Shown piece by piece: positions 21,432 to 31,441 of a stretch of DNA of 64,000 nucleotides. The stretch is from contig CAIIXF020000011.1 of assembly GCA_903813345.2 (NCBI GenBank), forward strand, positions 15,979,754 to 16,043,753. Reading direction: 5' to 3'. A model generated the notes under the pieces. The model saw only the letters and a list, made by a program, of their open reading frames with translations. It was not told the DNA's origin and did no database searches. The translations under genes were made by a program, and so were the position numbers. Numbering within the stretch: the first letter of the stretch is position 1; every line of letters begins with the position of its first letter. The DNA comes from Owenia fusiformis. Lineage: Eukaryota; Annelida; Polychaeta; Sabellida; Oweniidae.

Positions 21432-21680
21432 GATTAGTTAATCAAATACTTTCTAATTGTGTTCCACTGACTATTAATTTATTATTTTGAGTGTAGGTGA
21501 ATTGTACTGTTGGCCCATCCCATGGTATTGATGAATAATTCCATACGCCATACTGGCCGAATAATACAAACATTTTTGAAAATGATAAAGCAGTTGTTTC
21601 AGTTCACTGAGTAACAGCTAGACTAACAATCTAATCCAATCGTATTTATTGAAAATACCATACCAAAAGGGACCTAATAA

Positions 21681-21695
21681 TTATACCTTTATATA
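21681..21695 (-). promoter_or_regulatory. Putative TATA box of gene A
   Basis: On the minus strand this reads TATATAAAGGTATAA, about 250 bases before the ATG at 21431. The TATAAAGGTA core or a close variant (ACATAAAGGTA in C and F) sits 250-275 bases before the start codon in B (23615), C (29483), E (36048) and F (40705). Conservation together with constant spacing supports a core promoter. Confidence 0.5.
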
Positions 21696-21699
21696 ATAT

Positions 21700-22156
21700 G
21701 CGGAACCCCTTTTAAACTTTTCATGTGTTTGAAAATCATTACACAGTTTTTTCAAACTTGATCCATAAAAAGGAGAACAAAATGCCTTTCTGTCGGTGCA
21801 TCGCTTTATCGTACAGAGCTGAGACCCTCATTTTGGCGGCATTTGGGTCCCAAGGTGTGAGATTTACCAACATTTAAAGTCTCATTATCTCGCCAGTCCT
21901 TTCCTCATTTTCGTCCATATTTTCCGAATGGACACTTTCGTGAAAATCTATGAATGGTATCATTAGGGAATAAAAAGTCAAGTACTTATGTAGGTCAAAT
22001 TGTAAGAGTAAATGGATGTCAAAGTGATGCAATTGTTGTCAGTGTTGACCTAGTTAACTGTTGCAGGGTATGCTTTGGACAAGTTTATTTTTTAGAAATA
22101 CTAAATAGGGGCGTTGAGTTACAATTGATATTCTTTTTAAAACTACTCAGAACTAC
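21700..22156. other. Spacer between genes A and B
   Basis: No gene is recognised. Homology with the E downstream flank stops near 22157, which marks one border of the large duplication. Confidence 0.45.
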
Positions 22157-22163
22157 TCAGTTC

Positions 22164-23345
22164 TCAACCCACTCTATTCACATCTAGTATATCTTCAATG
22201 TCATCTTCGAATAACATAAACGACCTAAATCTCTCTGGAAGTTCACCTCCTTTAATGAGAGTATCAATTGTTCCAGAGTATGTCTTCCGACAGACGCGTG
22301 TGGTGTATTGATACACACGGAGTCTCACTTGCTGTTGAAGGTCTAGTTGTTTGTAGTCTTCTAACATCACTCCTAGTTTTGAATATTCACCCTTACAAGT
22401 GAGCTTCTTAAAAGCAAGTAACTGTTCAGCATCAAATGGAGTTCCATACAAAGCAAGGATGCAGACGTCTCTGTATGTTTCCATTCCAAATTCAAAATAT
22501 TCGAATGCAATCGACATAGCATTTTTACCTTCATTGTCAACCCTATTGACATCTGCACCATTTGCTAGTAGCAGTTTTAGACAAGCTAGATCTGGACTAC
22601 ATACAGAACGCATCAATACCGTTTCATTATCAGGACCGCATACATTGACGTCAGCACCTTTCTTGATAAGTAAGCGTACTGAGTCAGGTTTGTCATTACC
22701 TACAGCAAGGAAGAGAGCGTTTATTCCATAGTTAAGCAACAATATTGAGTCAGCATTGTATTGGGAGACAGGGTTATATAGTGTGTTCGGTCCAGCATTG
22801 ATAGAAGCGTTCACGTCAGCACCATTGTCCAATAATGCTTCCATGGGCGCTGTATTGCTGAACGTTACAGCCCGCATGAGTGCAGTGAGTCCTATTTTAT
22901 TGGATGCGTTCACATCTGCCCCCTTGTCAACCAGCAAACACATACATTCAGATTTCGCGAGTATCAAAGCTGTCGTCCCGTCATTATCCCTAGCATCGAT
23001 ATCAGCACCATATGCAATGAGCAGATTGACGCATTCAACTGAATCATTTACTGATGCTGCATACATCAGTGCAGTCTGACCATAGTTGTTAACAGCATTT
23101 ACATCAGCACCATAATCAAGCAACAACTTTACGCATTTTATCTCATTATTACGTACAGTACATATTAGCGCATTATCACCATATTGATCAGTTGCATTAA
23201 TATCCACTTCTTTTTTGTCAATTAGTACTTTTAAAACTTTATCTTGCATTGGGTCCTTCCTCGACTCGAGTTTGACGCATTCCATGATTAAGGATCTTCT
23301 CAAACGAATATTATTTAAAGCTAGTGTGTATAGTGGTTTCACCAT
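22164..23345 (-). CDS. Ankyrin-repeat protein B (class I)
   Basis: 393 residues, with the start chosen at MVKPLYTLAL by alignment with A; an open TTG-initiated extension upstream is not conserved. There are about eight ankyrin repeats (for example NYGQTALMYAASVND, then LLIAYGADIDAR), and a lone NTLYNPVSQYNADSILLL insertion replaces one canonical repeat. The C-terminal tail has LQQQVRLRVY, GELPERFRSFMLF and EDDIEDILDV, the SOCS-box-like segment described for A. It is the intact partner of pseudogene E, which lies in the second copy of the duplicated block. An unexplained small exon (23902-24024) and a 45-bp palindrome lie upstream on the same strand. Confidence 0.85.
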   Translation of the reverse strand: MVKPLYTLALNNIRLRRSLIMECVKLESRKDPMQDKVLKVLIDKKEVDINATDQYGDNALICTVRNNEIKCVKLLLDYGADVNAVNNYGQTALMYAASVNDSVECVNLLIAYGADIDARDNDGTTALILAKSECMCLLVDKGADVNASNKIGLTALMRAVTFSNTAPMEALLDNGADVNASINAGPNTLYNPVSQYNADSILLLNYGINALFLAVGNDKPDSVRLLIKKGADVNVCGPDNETVLMRSVCSPDLACLKLLLANGADVNRVDNEGKNAMSIAFEYFEFGMETYRDVCILALYGTPFDAEQLLAFKKLTCKGEYSKLGVMLEDYKQLDLQQQVRLRVYQYTTRVCRKTYSGTIDTLIKGGELPERFRSFMLFEDDIEDILDVNRVG

Positions 23346-23614
23346 GATAATTACTGAATTAATCAAATATTCAGTCTGATTTAGTAATTTTCTTTTAAAC
23401 TCTAATTGTTTCCGCTGACTTTTAATTTATTACTTTGAGTTATGTGAATTGTACTGTTGGCCCGTGGTATTGATGAATAATACCATACTGGCTCAATAAT
23501 ACAAATATTTTTAAAAATGTTAAAGCAGTTGTTTCAGTCATCTTTCAACTTGACTTACATGTACTTCTAATCCATTCACATTAAGTTAAAAACCATGCCA
23601 AAAGAGACGGATAA

Positions 23615-23629
23615 TTATACCTTTATATA
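23615..23629 (-). promoter_or_regulatory. Putative TATA box of gene B
   Basis: The minus strand reads TATATAAAGGTATAA, 270 bases before the ATG, identical to the element before A and E. Confidence 0.5.
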
Positions 23630-23686
23630 ATACGCGAAACCACTTCGTCCTGCGAAGCTGTTAGTTTGAATTTTAAACCTACCATG

Positions 23687-23731
23687 TTATCCCTTGCCAG
23701 GACTATAGTCTATAGTCCTGGCACGGGATAA
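23687..23731. repeat. Near-perfect 45-bp palindrome (unit 1)
   Basis: Two 22-base arms (TTATCCCTTGCCAGGACTAT.. and its complement) flank a single T; only one position differs between the arms. An identical copy is at 36120-36164 in the second duplication unit. It could extrude as a cruciform. It may be a MITE remnant or a regulatory site. Confidence 0.65.
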
Positions 23732-23901
23732 GCCTATGACGTTTGTAAAATTACAACTTCAAGTTGATACTTCAATAAAAAATATCTAGTTACTTAAACG
23801 TACATGAAGCTTATACTATCTACTTTATAAACATGAAGGTAACTAATCGTTAGGGTTATTATCTCAATGAGAAATATTACAAAATTTTGGATAAATCTTA
23901 C

Positions 23902-24024
23902 CATGTCTTTGTCCGCCAAAACCTTTGCCAATTCTTCTTCAATCAAGAATCTGATTGGTTGAATAAGAAATGGCGGAAAACTATAAGGAGCATACATTAT
24001 TGCATCTTTAATTAGCGTGATCAT
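23902..24024 (-). CDS. Orphan first exon, unknown gene
   Basis: A 123-base open segment starts at ATG in a strong Kozak context (CCACCATGA) and ends at the donor ATG|GTAAGATTT in phase 0. It encodes 41 residues including APYSFPPFLIQPIRFLIEEE and ending LADKDM. I do not recognise it. The next exon could not be found; the stretch up to gene B on the same strand offers no acceptor that keeps the frame. In the duplicated copy (36335-36457) the codon after APY's Pro is a stop. It may be a gene fragment carried along with the ankyrin block, or the 5' exon of a gene with a long intron. Confidence 0.4.
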
Positions 24025-24220
24025 GGTGGATTATGTTGACGCACCGGTTATTTGTCCAATGCTACTAATGCACAAGATAGTCTGGCAGCGCCGTGGGCTT
24101 ACATTGTTTTGTCTGATTAATTTTTTTCTCTGCAGATTATGCATTGTAAGGGTACCTGTAGTGATATCTGGGTGGGTGTAGAGGTCTCACCCTTGAGGAA
24201 TTTTAGCAAAATGCAAAAAT

Positions 24221-24258
24221 CCAATATGGCCGCCATGAAATCCAAGATGGCCGCCATA
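24221..24258 (+). promoter_or_regulatory. Two tandem YY1-like motifs
   Basis: AATATGGCCGCCATGAAA is followed by CCAAGATGGCCGCCAT, two matches 20 bases apart to the YY1/REX1-type AAnATGGCCGCC consensus. The pair is also present at about 36655-36690 (first copy altered to ATGGTCGCC). It may belong to a repeat rather than a promoter. Confidence 0.3.
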
Positions 24259-24429
24259 AAATCTTTGAAATGTCATAACTTGGTTAATATTTATGATACA
24301 AACTTGATCTTGGTGTCAATTTCTATGTTTTCGGGGTAGAGGAATTAAATGGAAACATTAGTTCTGTGTTTTGATAGTTCTTTGACTGGATATTTTAACA
24401 ATTAAACCCACAATTTTACATATCTTACA

Positions 24430-24910
24430 TTGCCCTGACTTGTGAAAGCGAAACCGATCTACAAAAGCTGCTCGATATTGTTAAAACGTGGAACAATCAA
24501 TGGAGAATATCTATAAATATGGGAAAAACTAAAATTGTACATTTCAGAAGGAAAACCATGCCTTAAACGAACTAGCTATAATTTTCTCTTCAATGATTCT
24601 GAAATCGAAAAAGTGTACGTTAAGCTACAAATATCTGGGTTGCTTCTTCGACAAAACTTTAGACTATACATTTACAGCAGAACATCTGAGCTCAGCAGCA
24701 AGCAGGGGACTTGATGGTCTTATTTCTAAATTCAGATCACATGAAGGACTATCATTCCAGTAAACTGTATGACACATGTGTATTACCCATTATGAACTAT
24801 AGTGCTGGTATTTGGTGATCGGAACCTTATCAAAAATGTGACAATATTCACCAACGCCCCATACGTGCATTTATGGGCATTCAGAGATATGCTTCAATTC
24901 CTGCTCTAAC
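24430..24910 (+). pseudogene. Non-LTR reverse transcriptase relic (unit 1)
   Basis: Broken frames give SETDLQKLLDIVKTW, QWRISINMGKTKIVHF, YLGCFFDKTLDYTF and LPIMNYSAGIW. These match the RT thumb-adjacent blocks of LINEs (W-x4-L-x2-N-x2-KT-x-I, then YLG, then LPxxNYxxxIW). Stops and frame changes show decay. It is not from the same element as the LINE at 14-19 kb. The second unit keeps a shorter copy at 36855-37147. Confidence 0.65.
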
Positions 24911-24920
24911 AGATTTCACA

Positions 24921-25345
24921 AGCAGTTGGCCAGGACTCTATTGTTTTTACATGTGATCAACAACTGTATCGGGTCGCTCACACGGTGAAATGGGGAAATC
25001 CTGGAAAGATTGATAATGTTTACTTGCGTCTTGGTTGAATGCACCTGCTGATGAGTTGTTGTGGCAATGTCAGGACATTAATGTGGCAGATTCTGGTCTA
25101 GATGAGATCCTTGGAGTTGTTTTTGCAGGAGTATCCAAAATGTTAAGCAGAAAAAAGTACCCCCATGTCCGAGCATTACGCCTTCTTGTTGAGGAACTTC
25201 TGCGACCTCTATTTGAACAACCTGTTCTTACCTGCATGAATGACCTCTTTGAAGTTCAAGAAAACTTAGCTTCACAAAGTCGCCCGAGACCCTGCAAACC
25301 TGAGCATACAGTCTACATTAATGCTACAGCAGTGTATTGAATCAG
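24921..25345 (+). pseudogene. Relic of a DUF6589-like transposon-derived protein
   Basis: Reading gives QDSIVFTCDQQLYRVAH, a stop, MHLLMS, then in another frame ADSGLDEILGVVFAGVSKML, VRALRLLVEELLRPLFEQ and a short tail. This order (TxDQxLY..LGxMH..GL..V..KML..K.Y..VRALRLLxEELLR) recalls a transposon-associated family (DUF6589-like) common in marine invertebrates. The stop and frame change show that it is broken. It is fused directly to the RT relic and is absent from the second unit. Confidence 0.4.
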
Positions 25346-25449
25346 CTAAGTGACATGAGAGATGATACAAATTATTATTTATCAATTCTGGAGATTTGAA
25401 GACAAAATATATAATACATGTTGATATATCCTTATTTCCGTGGAGGGGG

Positions 25450-27115
25450 TACAGGTACCTTTCTACCAATTCCTGAGAATAAAATAAAATGTCTTTCCGA
25501 ACCTTGATGGAACATACAACATTTTCTTAGACCTCTCAATACTACAGTTATACTAAGGAAATTCTGGTTGATTTTACAAAAAGTGTGCAAAAACTTAAAA
25601 TAAAACCCCTCAAAATAGATGAAAATTAAGATAAACATTTTATTTCATTAACAAAAATACTTATTTTAAAAATCAACCAAACTTTCCTTTGCACAATTAC
25701 AATATTAAGAGACCTAATAAACATATTGTGTTTATGTCGTTTTGTTCCAATGAGGTTCGGATAGATGTTTCATTTCATTCCGAACATATGATACCAAGAA
25801 CAAAAGAAGTGTCTGATGTGTTTTCTAAAACAATATAGACAAAAGGATATATATATATATTTCAAATTATAATGTTACCATCCAAAAGATGACTATTAAA
25901 TTGACGATGTGTAAAATTTTCAGAATGTTTTGATGACTGGTTTAAGAGAAACGTGTGTTCAAAAAGTTCACCATATAGATACCACTCCTTTCAGTTAGAT
26001 TTAAACTTTTTTTTATATGCAACAAGTGTTGTGTTGTTTGAATTTTTTTGCTGACTGGTAACACAAAAACAGAAAGTATTGTGATGTCAGAGTGTTGTAT
26101 GGAAGGGGTTTTACAGGTCAATTTGAGAAAGCATTGTGGAAGAAAGGGGTGGTGAGAGAAATTGAGAAGGGAACACTCTACTCAATATGGACAATGCACC
26201 TGCCCACAGATCTCAAAATGTTCAGAAAATTTTATCCCTGAACCTCAAAATTGAGCCCTTGGCCAATGCACCATATTTTACAGATCCGCTCACATGCGAC
26301 TTGTTTATTTCTACAAGTATACTACTTATTTCTATAGAGAAAGGACGAAGGTTTATTGACATTGATGAAATAAAGTCAACCCATGCAACTGCATCTTGCT
26401 ACCATGTCAGAGAATGGATATAGCCTTGCCTCACAATCTTGAGTTAAGAGGATGAGGAATTGTGTACATGTAGCACTTGATGGAACCTATTTAGAGGACC
26501 CTGTGAAATGAATGTGGCATGAATATCACATAGTGATAATAAAATATTCAAAATCAACTATGGCATAGGGCGTCAAAAGGAATTGCCAAGAAGGGGGGGG
26601 GGCGGCTTTTGGGTATGGGTGGCTGGATTGATGAAAACTTATCAGCTAAATATGAATCATACAGCCATGGAAATAGCTAAATCTGCCCATAGAGCTTTGA
26701 ATGTTTTGATCAACAAATCTAAATGTATGGGCGGTATGGACTACTCTGTGTATTAACAACCTCTACAACGCCCTCATACAGCCAATACATATTATAAAAT
26801 TATACAAAGGAAAGTTTGGTCGATTTAAAAAGTATCTTGTTATTGAAATTAAAGGTTTATCTTAGTTTTTATCTATTTCGTTTTTTTTTGGTTTAATTTT
26901 TTTGAATACTTTTTGTTAAATCAACCAAAATTTCCCTTGTACAACTATAATATCGGGAAGACTAAGAAAATGTTGTATGTGCTATTCTGTTCAAACAAGC
27001 TTCGGAAAGATATTTTATTTCATTCTCAAGAAATGGTTAAAAGGAACAAAGAAACAACAATTGCAGTAAAAAACAAAAAATGTCAACAAAAACAGTTATA
27101 TAAAATAATTGAATT
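25450..27115 (+). mobile_element. Mariner-like transposon with long TIRs (unit 1)
   Basis: 25455-25700 and 26810-27060 are reverse complements (for example TTGGTTGATTTTACAAAAAG versus its inverse), enclosing a transposase relic. A half copy (29655-30340) and the second-unit copy (to 38752) show that the full inverted repeat was longer, about 450 bases with a terminal segment ending near CAATGTTTTTCTCTTAAA. The left end is cut by the DUF6589-like relic and the right end near 27115. Confidence 0.65.
26130..26430 (+). pseudogene. Mariner transposase relic (unit 1)
   Basis: It shows MDNAPAHRSQNVQKIL, NAPYFTDPLTCDLF and KGRRFIDIDEIK. These are the mariner catalytic blocks (HDNAPxH; PPYSPDLxPCDFFLF; LKGRRFxDIDEIK), with the conserved SPD altered and the frame disturbed after CDLF. 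Confidence 0.7.
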
Positions 27116-28049
27116 TTTAAGTTTTGTTTTGTTTGTGGTATGGTGATACAGCACATACAGAGCATCAATTGCGTTGATATTTTTCGAACTACATAAAAAA
27201 TATGTTTGACACCAGCTTTTAAAAGGGCGATGTTACATGTGTGTTACCCATGCAATGAAGTACTTTTTCTCTGCATATACCATTTGTCTAACCCTCCAAC
27301 AATGCACATAAATGATTTCAAACAATTATTTTCAGAAATGAGACTAATTCAATTAAGTATTTAAATGATTGTTATATAAAATCTCAATTTTATCAAATTT
27401 TTTAGTAAATTGAATATGTTGAACATGTGTTGGAGGATACAAAACATATGGACAGTATAAAACGTGTTATTTTTTAATGAGTACTACATATCAAACAACC
27501 CCTTTTGAGAGATGGTCGGAAATATATTTTATTAGCCAGTTATCGACGGACTTGATGCATATTTTGTTATATTGTCCAAATTTCCATAGCAAAATTTGAT
27601 ATTTGTAAAAAATCACCATTAAAGCTGTTTTTAAGAAATAATATGCCATATGTTAAATATGTTTCGTATGGTCATGGTAAACAGTTGTGTTGACATTGTG
27701 ATAGCACACATATAATGTCATCTATATCAACACACTTGGCGCAGGATGTGGTAGAATAGCAAAATTCATGGATTTCAAAAAATATCAATTATTGTAAATT
27801 TTCCCGTGAATCATTTTAAATACAACATGTACAGGTATGTTCTGAATGGCTGGAATTCGATATATTTTGCCTAATATGTGTGAATATATCATAAAGTTAA
27901 CATATAACCATGAATAAAGTAATAACAAATTAAAGAACATAATTTACTTATAAAAAACAAATGAATGTGTTATCATCAGAGCTTTGCTCCTGGTATGATG
28001 GCTTGTGGCGGGGCGTGGTTCATACCCCTGAATTGTCTCATCGGCTATC
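27116..28049. other. Downstream flank of gene C
   Basis: Non-coding. From about 27530 it parallels 38755-39244, the downstream flank of F (TTGATGCATATTTTGTTAT.., GTGTTGACAT.., TTGGCGCAGGATGTGGTAGA). It is part of the duplicated block. Confidence 0.5.
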
Positions 28050-29234
28050 TCAACATTCTCTACTCAAAATTGATATATCTTTAATGTCATCTTCAAACAG
28101 CATAAACGACCTAAATCTCTCTGGGAGTTTACCTCCTTTAATGAGAGCATCAATTGTTTCAGAGTATGTGTCCCGGCAGACGCGTGTGGTGTGTTGATAC
28201 ATACGGAGTCTCACTTGTTGCTGAAGGTCCAGTAGTTTGAAGTCTTCTAATATCACCCCTAGTTTTGAATATCTGCTCTTGCACGTGAGCTTCTTAAAAG
28301 AAAGTAACTGTTTAGCATCAAATGGGGCTCCATACAAAGCAAGGATGCAGATGGCTCTGTATGTTTCTATTCCAAAATATGTACTATATTCAAATGCAAT
28401 TGACATAGCATTTTTCCCTTCGTGGTTAACCCTATTGATATCTGCACCATTTGCTAACAACAGTACGAGACAAGCTGGATCTAGACTACATACAGAACGC
28501 ATCAATACCGTTTCATTATACGGACCAGAAGTATTGACATCGGCACCTTTCTTGATAAGCAAACGTACTAAGTCGGGTTTGTCATGGCATACAGCGAAGA
28601 AGAGTGCGTTCATTCCATGGCTAAGCAACAGTACTGAATCAGAATTTTCTTGGCATACAGGGTAATATAAGGTGTTCATTCCAGGATTGATACAAGCGTT
28701 CACGTCAGCACCATGGTCTAATAACGCTTCGATGGGTGCTGTAATGCTGAATCTTGTAGCCCGCATGAGTGCAGTGAGTCCTGTTTTATTTGCTGTGTTC
28801 ACATTTGCTCCCTTGTCAACCAAGATGCACATACATTCAGATTTCGCGAGAATTAAAGCTGTCGTCCCGTCATTATCCCTAGCATCGATATTAGCACCAT
28901 ATGCAATGAGCAGATTGACGCTTTCAACTGAATCATTTACTGATGCTGCATACATCAGTGCAGTCTTACCATTGTTGTTAACAGCATTTACATCAGCACC
29001 ATGATCAAGCAACAACTTCGCACATTTTGTTGCATTATTACGCATGGTATATATTAGCGCATTATCACCATATTGATCAGTTGCATTAATATCCACTCCT
29101 TTTTTGTCAATTAGTATTTTTAAAACTTGATTGTTCATCGAGTCCTTTGTAGACTCGAGTCTGGCCCATTCCACGATTAAGGATCTTCTCGAAGGAATAT
29201 TATTTAATGCTATTGTAAATAGTGACTTCACCAT
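28050..29234 (-). CDS. Ankyrin-repeat protein C (class I)
   Basis: 394 residues from MVKSLFTIALNNIP. There are about eight ankyrin repeats, with NNNGKTALMYAASVND, KTGLTALMRATRFS and GPYNETVLMRSVC. The C-terminal SOCS-box-like tail is LQQQVRLRMY, TIDALIKGGKLPERFRSFML, FEDDIKDI. It differs from its near-twin F at only a few positions, including MNNQVLKILIDKKG here against MNSDVLKILIDKKE in F. It is arranged head-to-head with D, whose ATG lies 2.2 kb away. No introns are seen. Confidence 0.87.
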   Translation of the reverse strand: MVKSLFTIALNNIPSRRSLIVEWARLESTKDSMNNQVLKILIDKKGVDINATDQYGDNALIYTMRNNATKCAKLLLDHGADVNAVNNNGKTALMYAASVNDSVESVNLLIAYGANIDARDNDGTTALILAKSECMCILVDKGANVNTANKTGLTALMRATRFSITAPIEALLDHGADVNACINPGMNTLYYPVCQENSDSVLLLSHGMNALFFAVCHDKPDLVRLLIKKGADVNTSGPYNETVLMRSVCSLDPACLVLLLANGADINRVNHEGKNAMSIAFEYSTYFGIETYRAICILALYGAPFDAKQLLSFKKLTCKSRYSKLGVILEDFKLLDLQQQVRLRMYQHTTRVCRDTYSETIDALIKGGKLPERFRSFMLFEDDIKDISILSREC

Positions 29235-29654
29235 AATAAGTCAATCAAGTATTCAGTTTGGTAGTTTTCTTGTAAACTCTAATTGTGTTTCACTGACTAG
29301 TAATATCTAACTTTGAGTTCTACTGGTATTGTTGAATAATACTATACTGGCTCAATGATACGAATATTTTACATCAGTTCACTGTGTAACGAATAAATAT
29401 TTTTCCTATTCTATTTTATATATTTCCAATCCAATAGTATTCAATGAAAATACTATGACGAAAGAGACCTAATAGCAAATGCTACCTTTATGTAAGTAAT
29501 AAGTACGTATACAGGCCAACAGCTATGTACATGTTTTAAAGATATATACACGTTTGTATATTTATCTGTGTGGTTTTAGATTAACACACATAATTCACCT
29601 ATTGTATGCACTGATCCGATTACTAAAGGATAGGTATCGAATTGGTGAACTGAA

Positions 29655-30340
29655 TTCAACAATGTTTTTCTCTTAAATCAATTATTGAAAACATTCTGTA
29701 AAAAAACACGGTCCTTTATGTAATGTTGACTGATTGGCAACAATTTAATGCAAAAATTATTTAAATATATTTTATATAACTGTTTTTGTTAACATTTTTT
29801 GTTTTTTAGTGCAATTGTTTTTTTGTTCCTTTCTACCAATTCTTGAGAATGAAATAAAATGTCTTTCCGAACCTTGTTGGAACAAAATAGCATATACAAC
29901 ATTTTCTTAGACCTCTCAATATAATAGTTATACAAAGGAATTTTTGGTTGATTTAACAAAAAGTATGCAAAAACTTAAAACAAAACCCCCCCAAAATAGA
30001 TAAGAATTAAGATAAACCTTTTATTTCATTAACAAGATACTTTTTTTAAATCAACCAAACTTTCCTTTGTACAATTACGATATTGAGAGACCTAAACACG
30101 TTGTGTTTATGTCGTTTTGTTCATTCCGAACATATGATACCAATAACAAAATGAGTGTCTGATGTGTTTTCTAAAACGATATAGAAAAAAGTATTTATAT
30201 ATATATATTTCAAATTATAATGTTACCATCGAAAAGATGACCATTAAATTGACGATGCGTAAAATTTACAGAATGTTTTGATGACTGGTTTAGAGAAATG
30301 CGTGTCCAAAATGTTCTCCATATCGATACCACTCCTTTGA
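29655..30340 (-). mobile_element. Half of the mariner-like long-TIR element
   Basis: From about 29830, TTTCTACCAATTCTTGAG through TGATGACTGGTTTAGAG matches the left half of the 25450 element. The preceding 29655-29830 is the reverse complement of the right terminus at about 38580-38752. It therefore holds one complete long terminal repeat and some interior, but no transposase core. Confidence 0.55.
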
Positions 30341-30593
30341 AACGTCTAGTACTAAGTGTCCCTTTCCATATAGCTTTGAAATCTCATTAAAGTCTCGTTT
30401 TTAATGAGATTTTGGGAGATCTGCATTTTTAACCATTTAGGACTAATATTTTCTTCTATTTGATGGCATATTTGAATTCTGTGTCTATCTTTCTATCAGA
30501 ACAATTTTGATTAGGACCGTCATATACCTTTATTCAAATTCTAATGATTTTCTAGTTGTCTAAAAAAGGTCGGGCTATTTAAAATTGACCTGG

Positions 30594-30803
30594 CCCGTAG
30601 CCAGGTGGGGGGGGGGGGTCGATGGGTTCGAGCAAACCCCCCTGGCCAAAAAAAATCTTTCTAAATCATGCAGTTTTTCACCACTCTGAGCTGAGCACTT
30701 TTTAAGTGTTTTGGCCATTTTTGGACCAAAATTGTCACAAGTGAACCACCCTGGAATTTTTTAAAAAGTGAATCCCCCTTGGCAAATCCTGGCTACGGGC
30801 CTG
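30594..30803. mobile_element. MITE with GGCCCGTAGCCAGG termini (copy 2)
   Basis: Perfect 14-base terminal inverted repeats (GGCCCGTAGCCAGG / CCTGGCTACGGGCC) flank a G-run and an internal block shared with 9192-9404 in reverse orientation. It is absent at the matching site between F and G, so it inserted after the duplication, or was lost there. Confidence 0.7.
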
Positions 30804-31441
30804 TTGTCCTTCAGAGCCAAAATTGATGAAAGATAGAAACACTGTCGGGTGCTAAGATGATAATGCGGACAATTATCAAATATATGTACCTCCATGACAA
30901 AATGATATTGCACAAATGAAATTAATTAGGTTCATAAAGATTGAATCAGTACCGCAACATTTATATGGACGCGTTGGACATTTCAAAAGCTAAAATACAA
31001 ATGATAACGCACGTGTGCCATCAAAATTTTAAAAAAGACCAACGTAGACCGTAAAAAATGTATTTTCCTTTCCAACTCAGAAGAACTTTTTGGGATACTC
31101 GAAATGATTAATTTTAAAGATGAATATTGTTCATATTTATGATCCAATGTGCTGATCATATGTCACTAAATGTATAACGCACGAATGAAGCATTTAATGT
31201 GATCCTCAGCTGGACGTCACTTGATATATTTGCTACACCCACTGAGGTACCTGTATGGTGTAAAATATTAGCTTTGTATGACGTAATACATGTATATCAT
31301 TTGCTCTTTATAGCATGATATTGGTTACTTAGTTTTTCAGGTTGCGGTATAAATGACCAAAGTAAGAGATGATTAAGTATTATAAATTCTGAACACGTTA
31401 ATGAATGAAATCTCAACAAGGTAAACACCAATAAATAGCAT

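Larger units (their letters stand above)
29235..31441. promoter_or_regulatory. Divergent intergenic region between C and D
   Basis: This shared upstream region of two divergent genes parallels the F-G spacer (40430-42076). A minus-strand TATA-like site (ACATAAAGGTA, 29483) faces C. On the plus strand, GTGTAAAATATTAGC (about 31258) faces D and matches GTATAAAATACTAGC before G. Two insertions enlarge this copy: a mariner half element (29655-30340) and a MITE (30594-30803). Confidence 0.45.
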
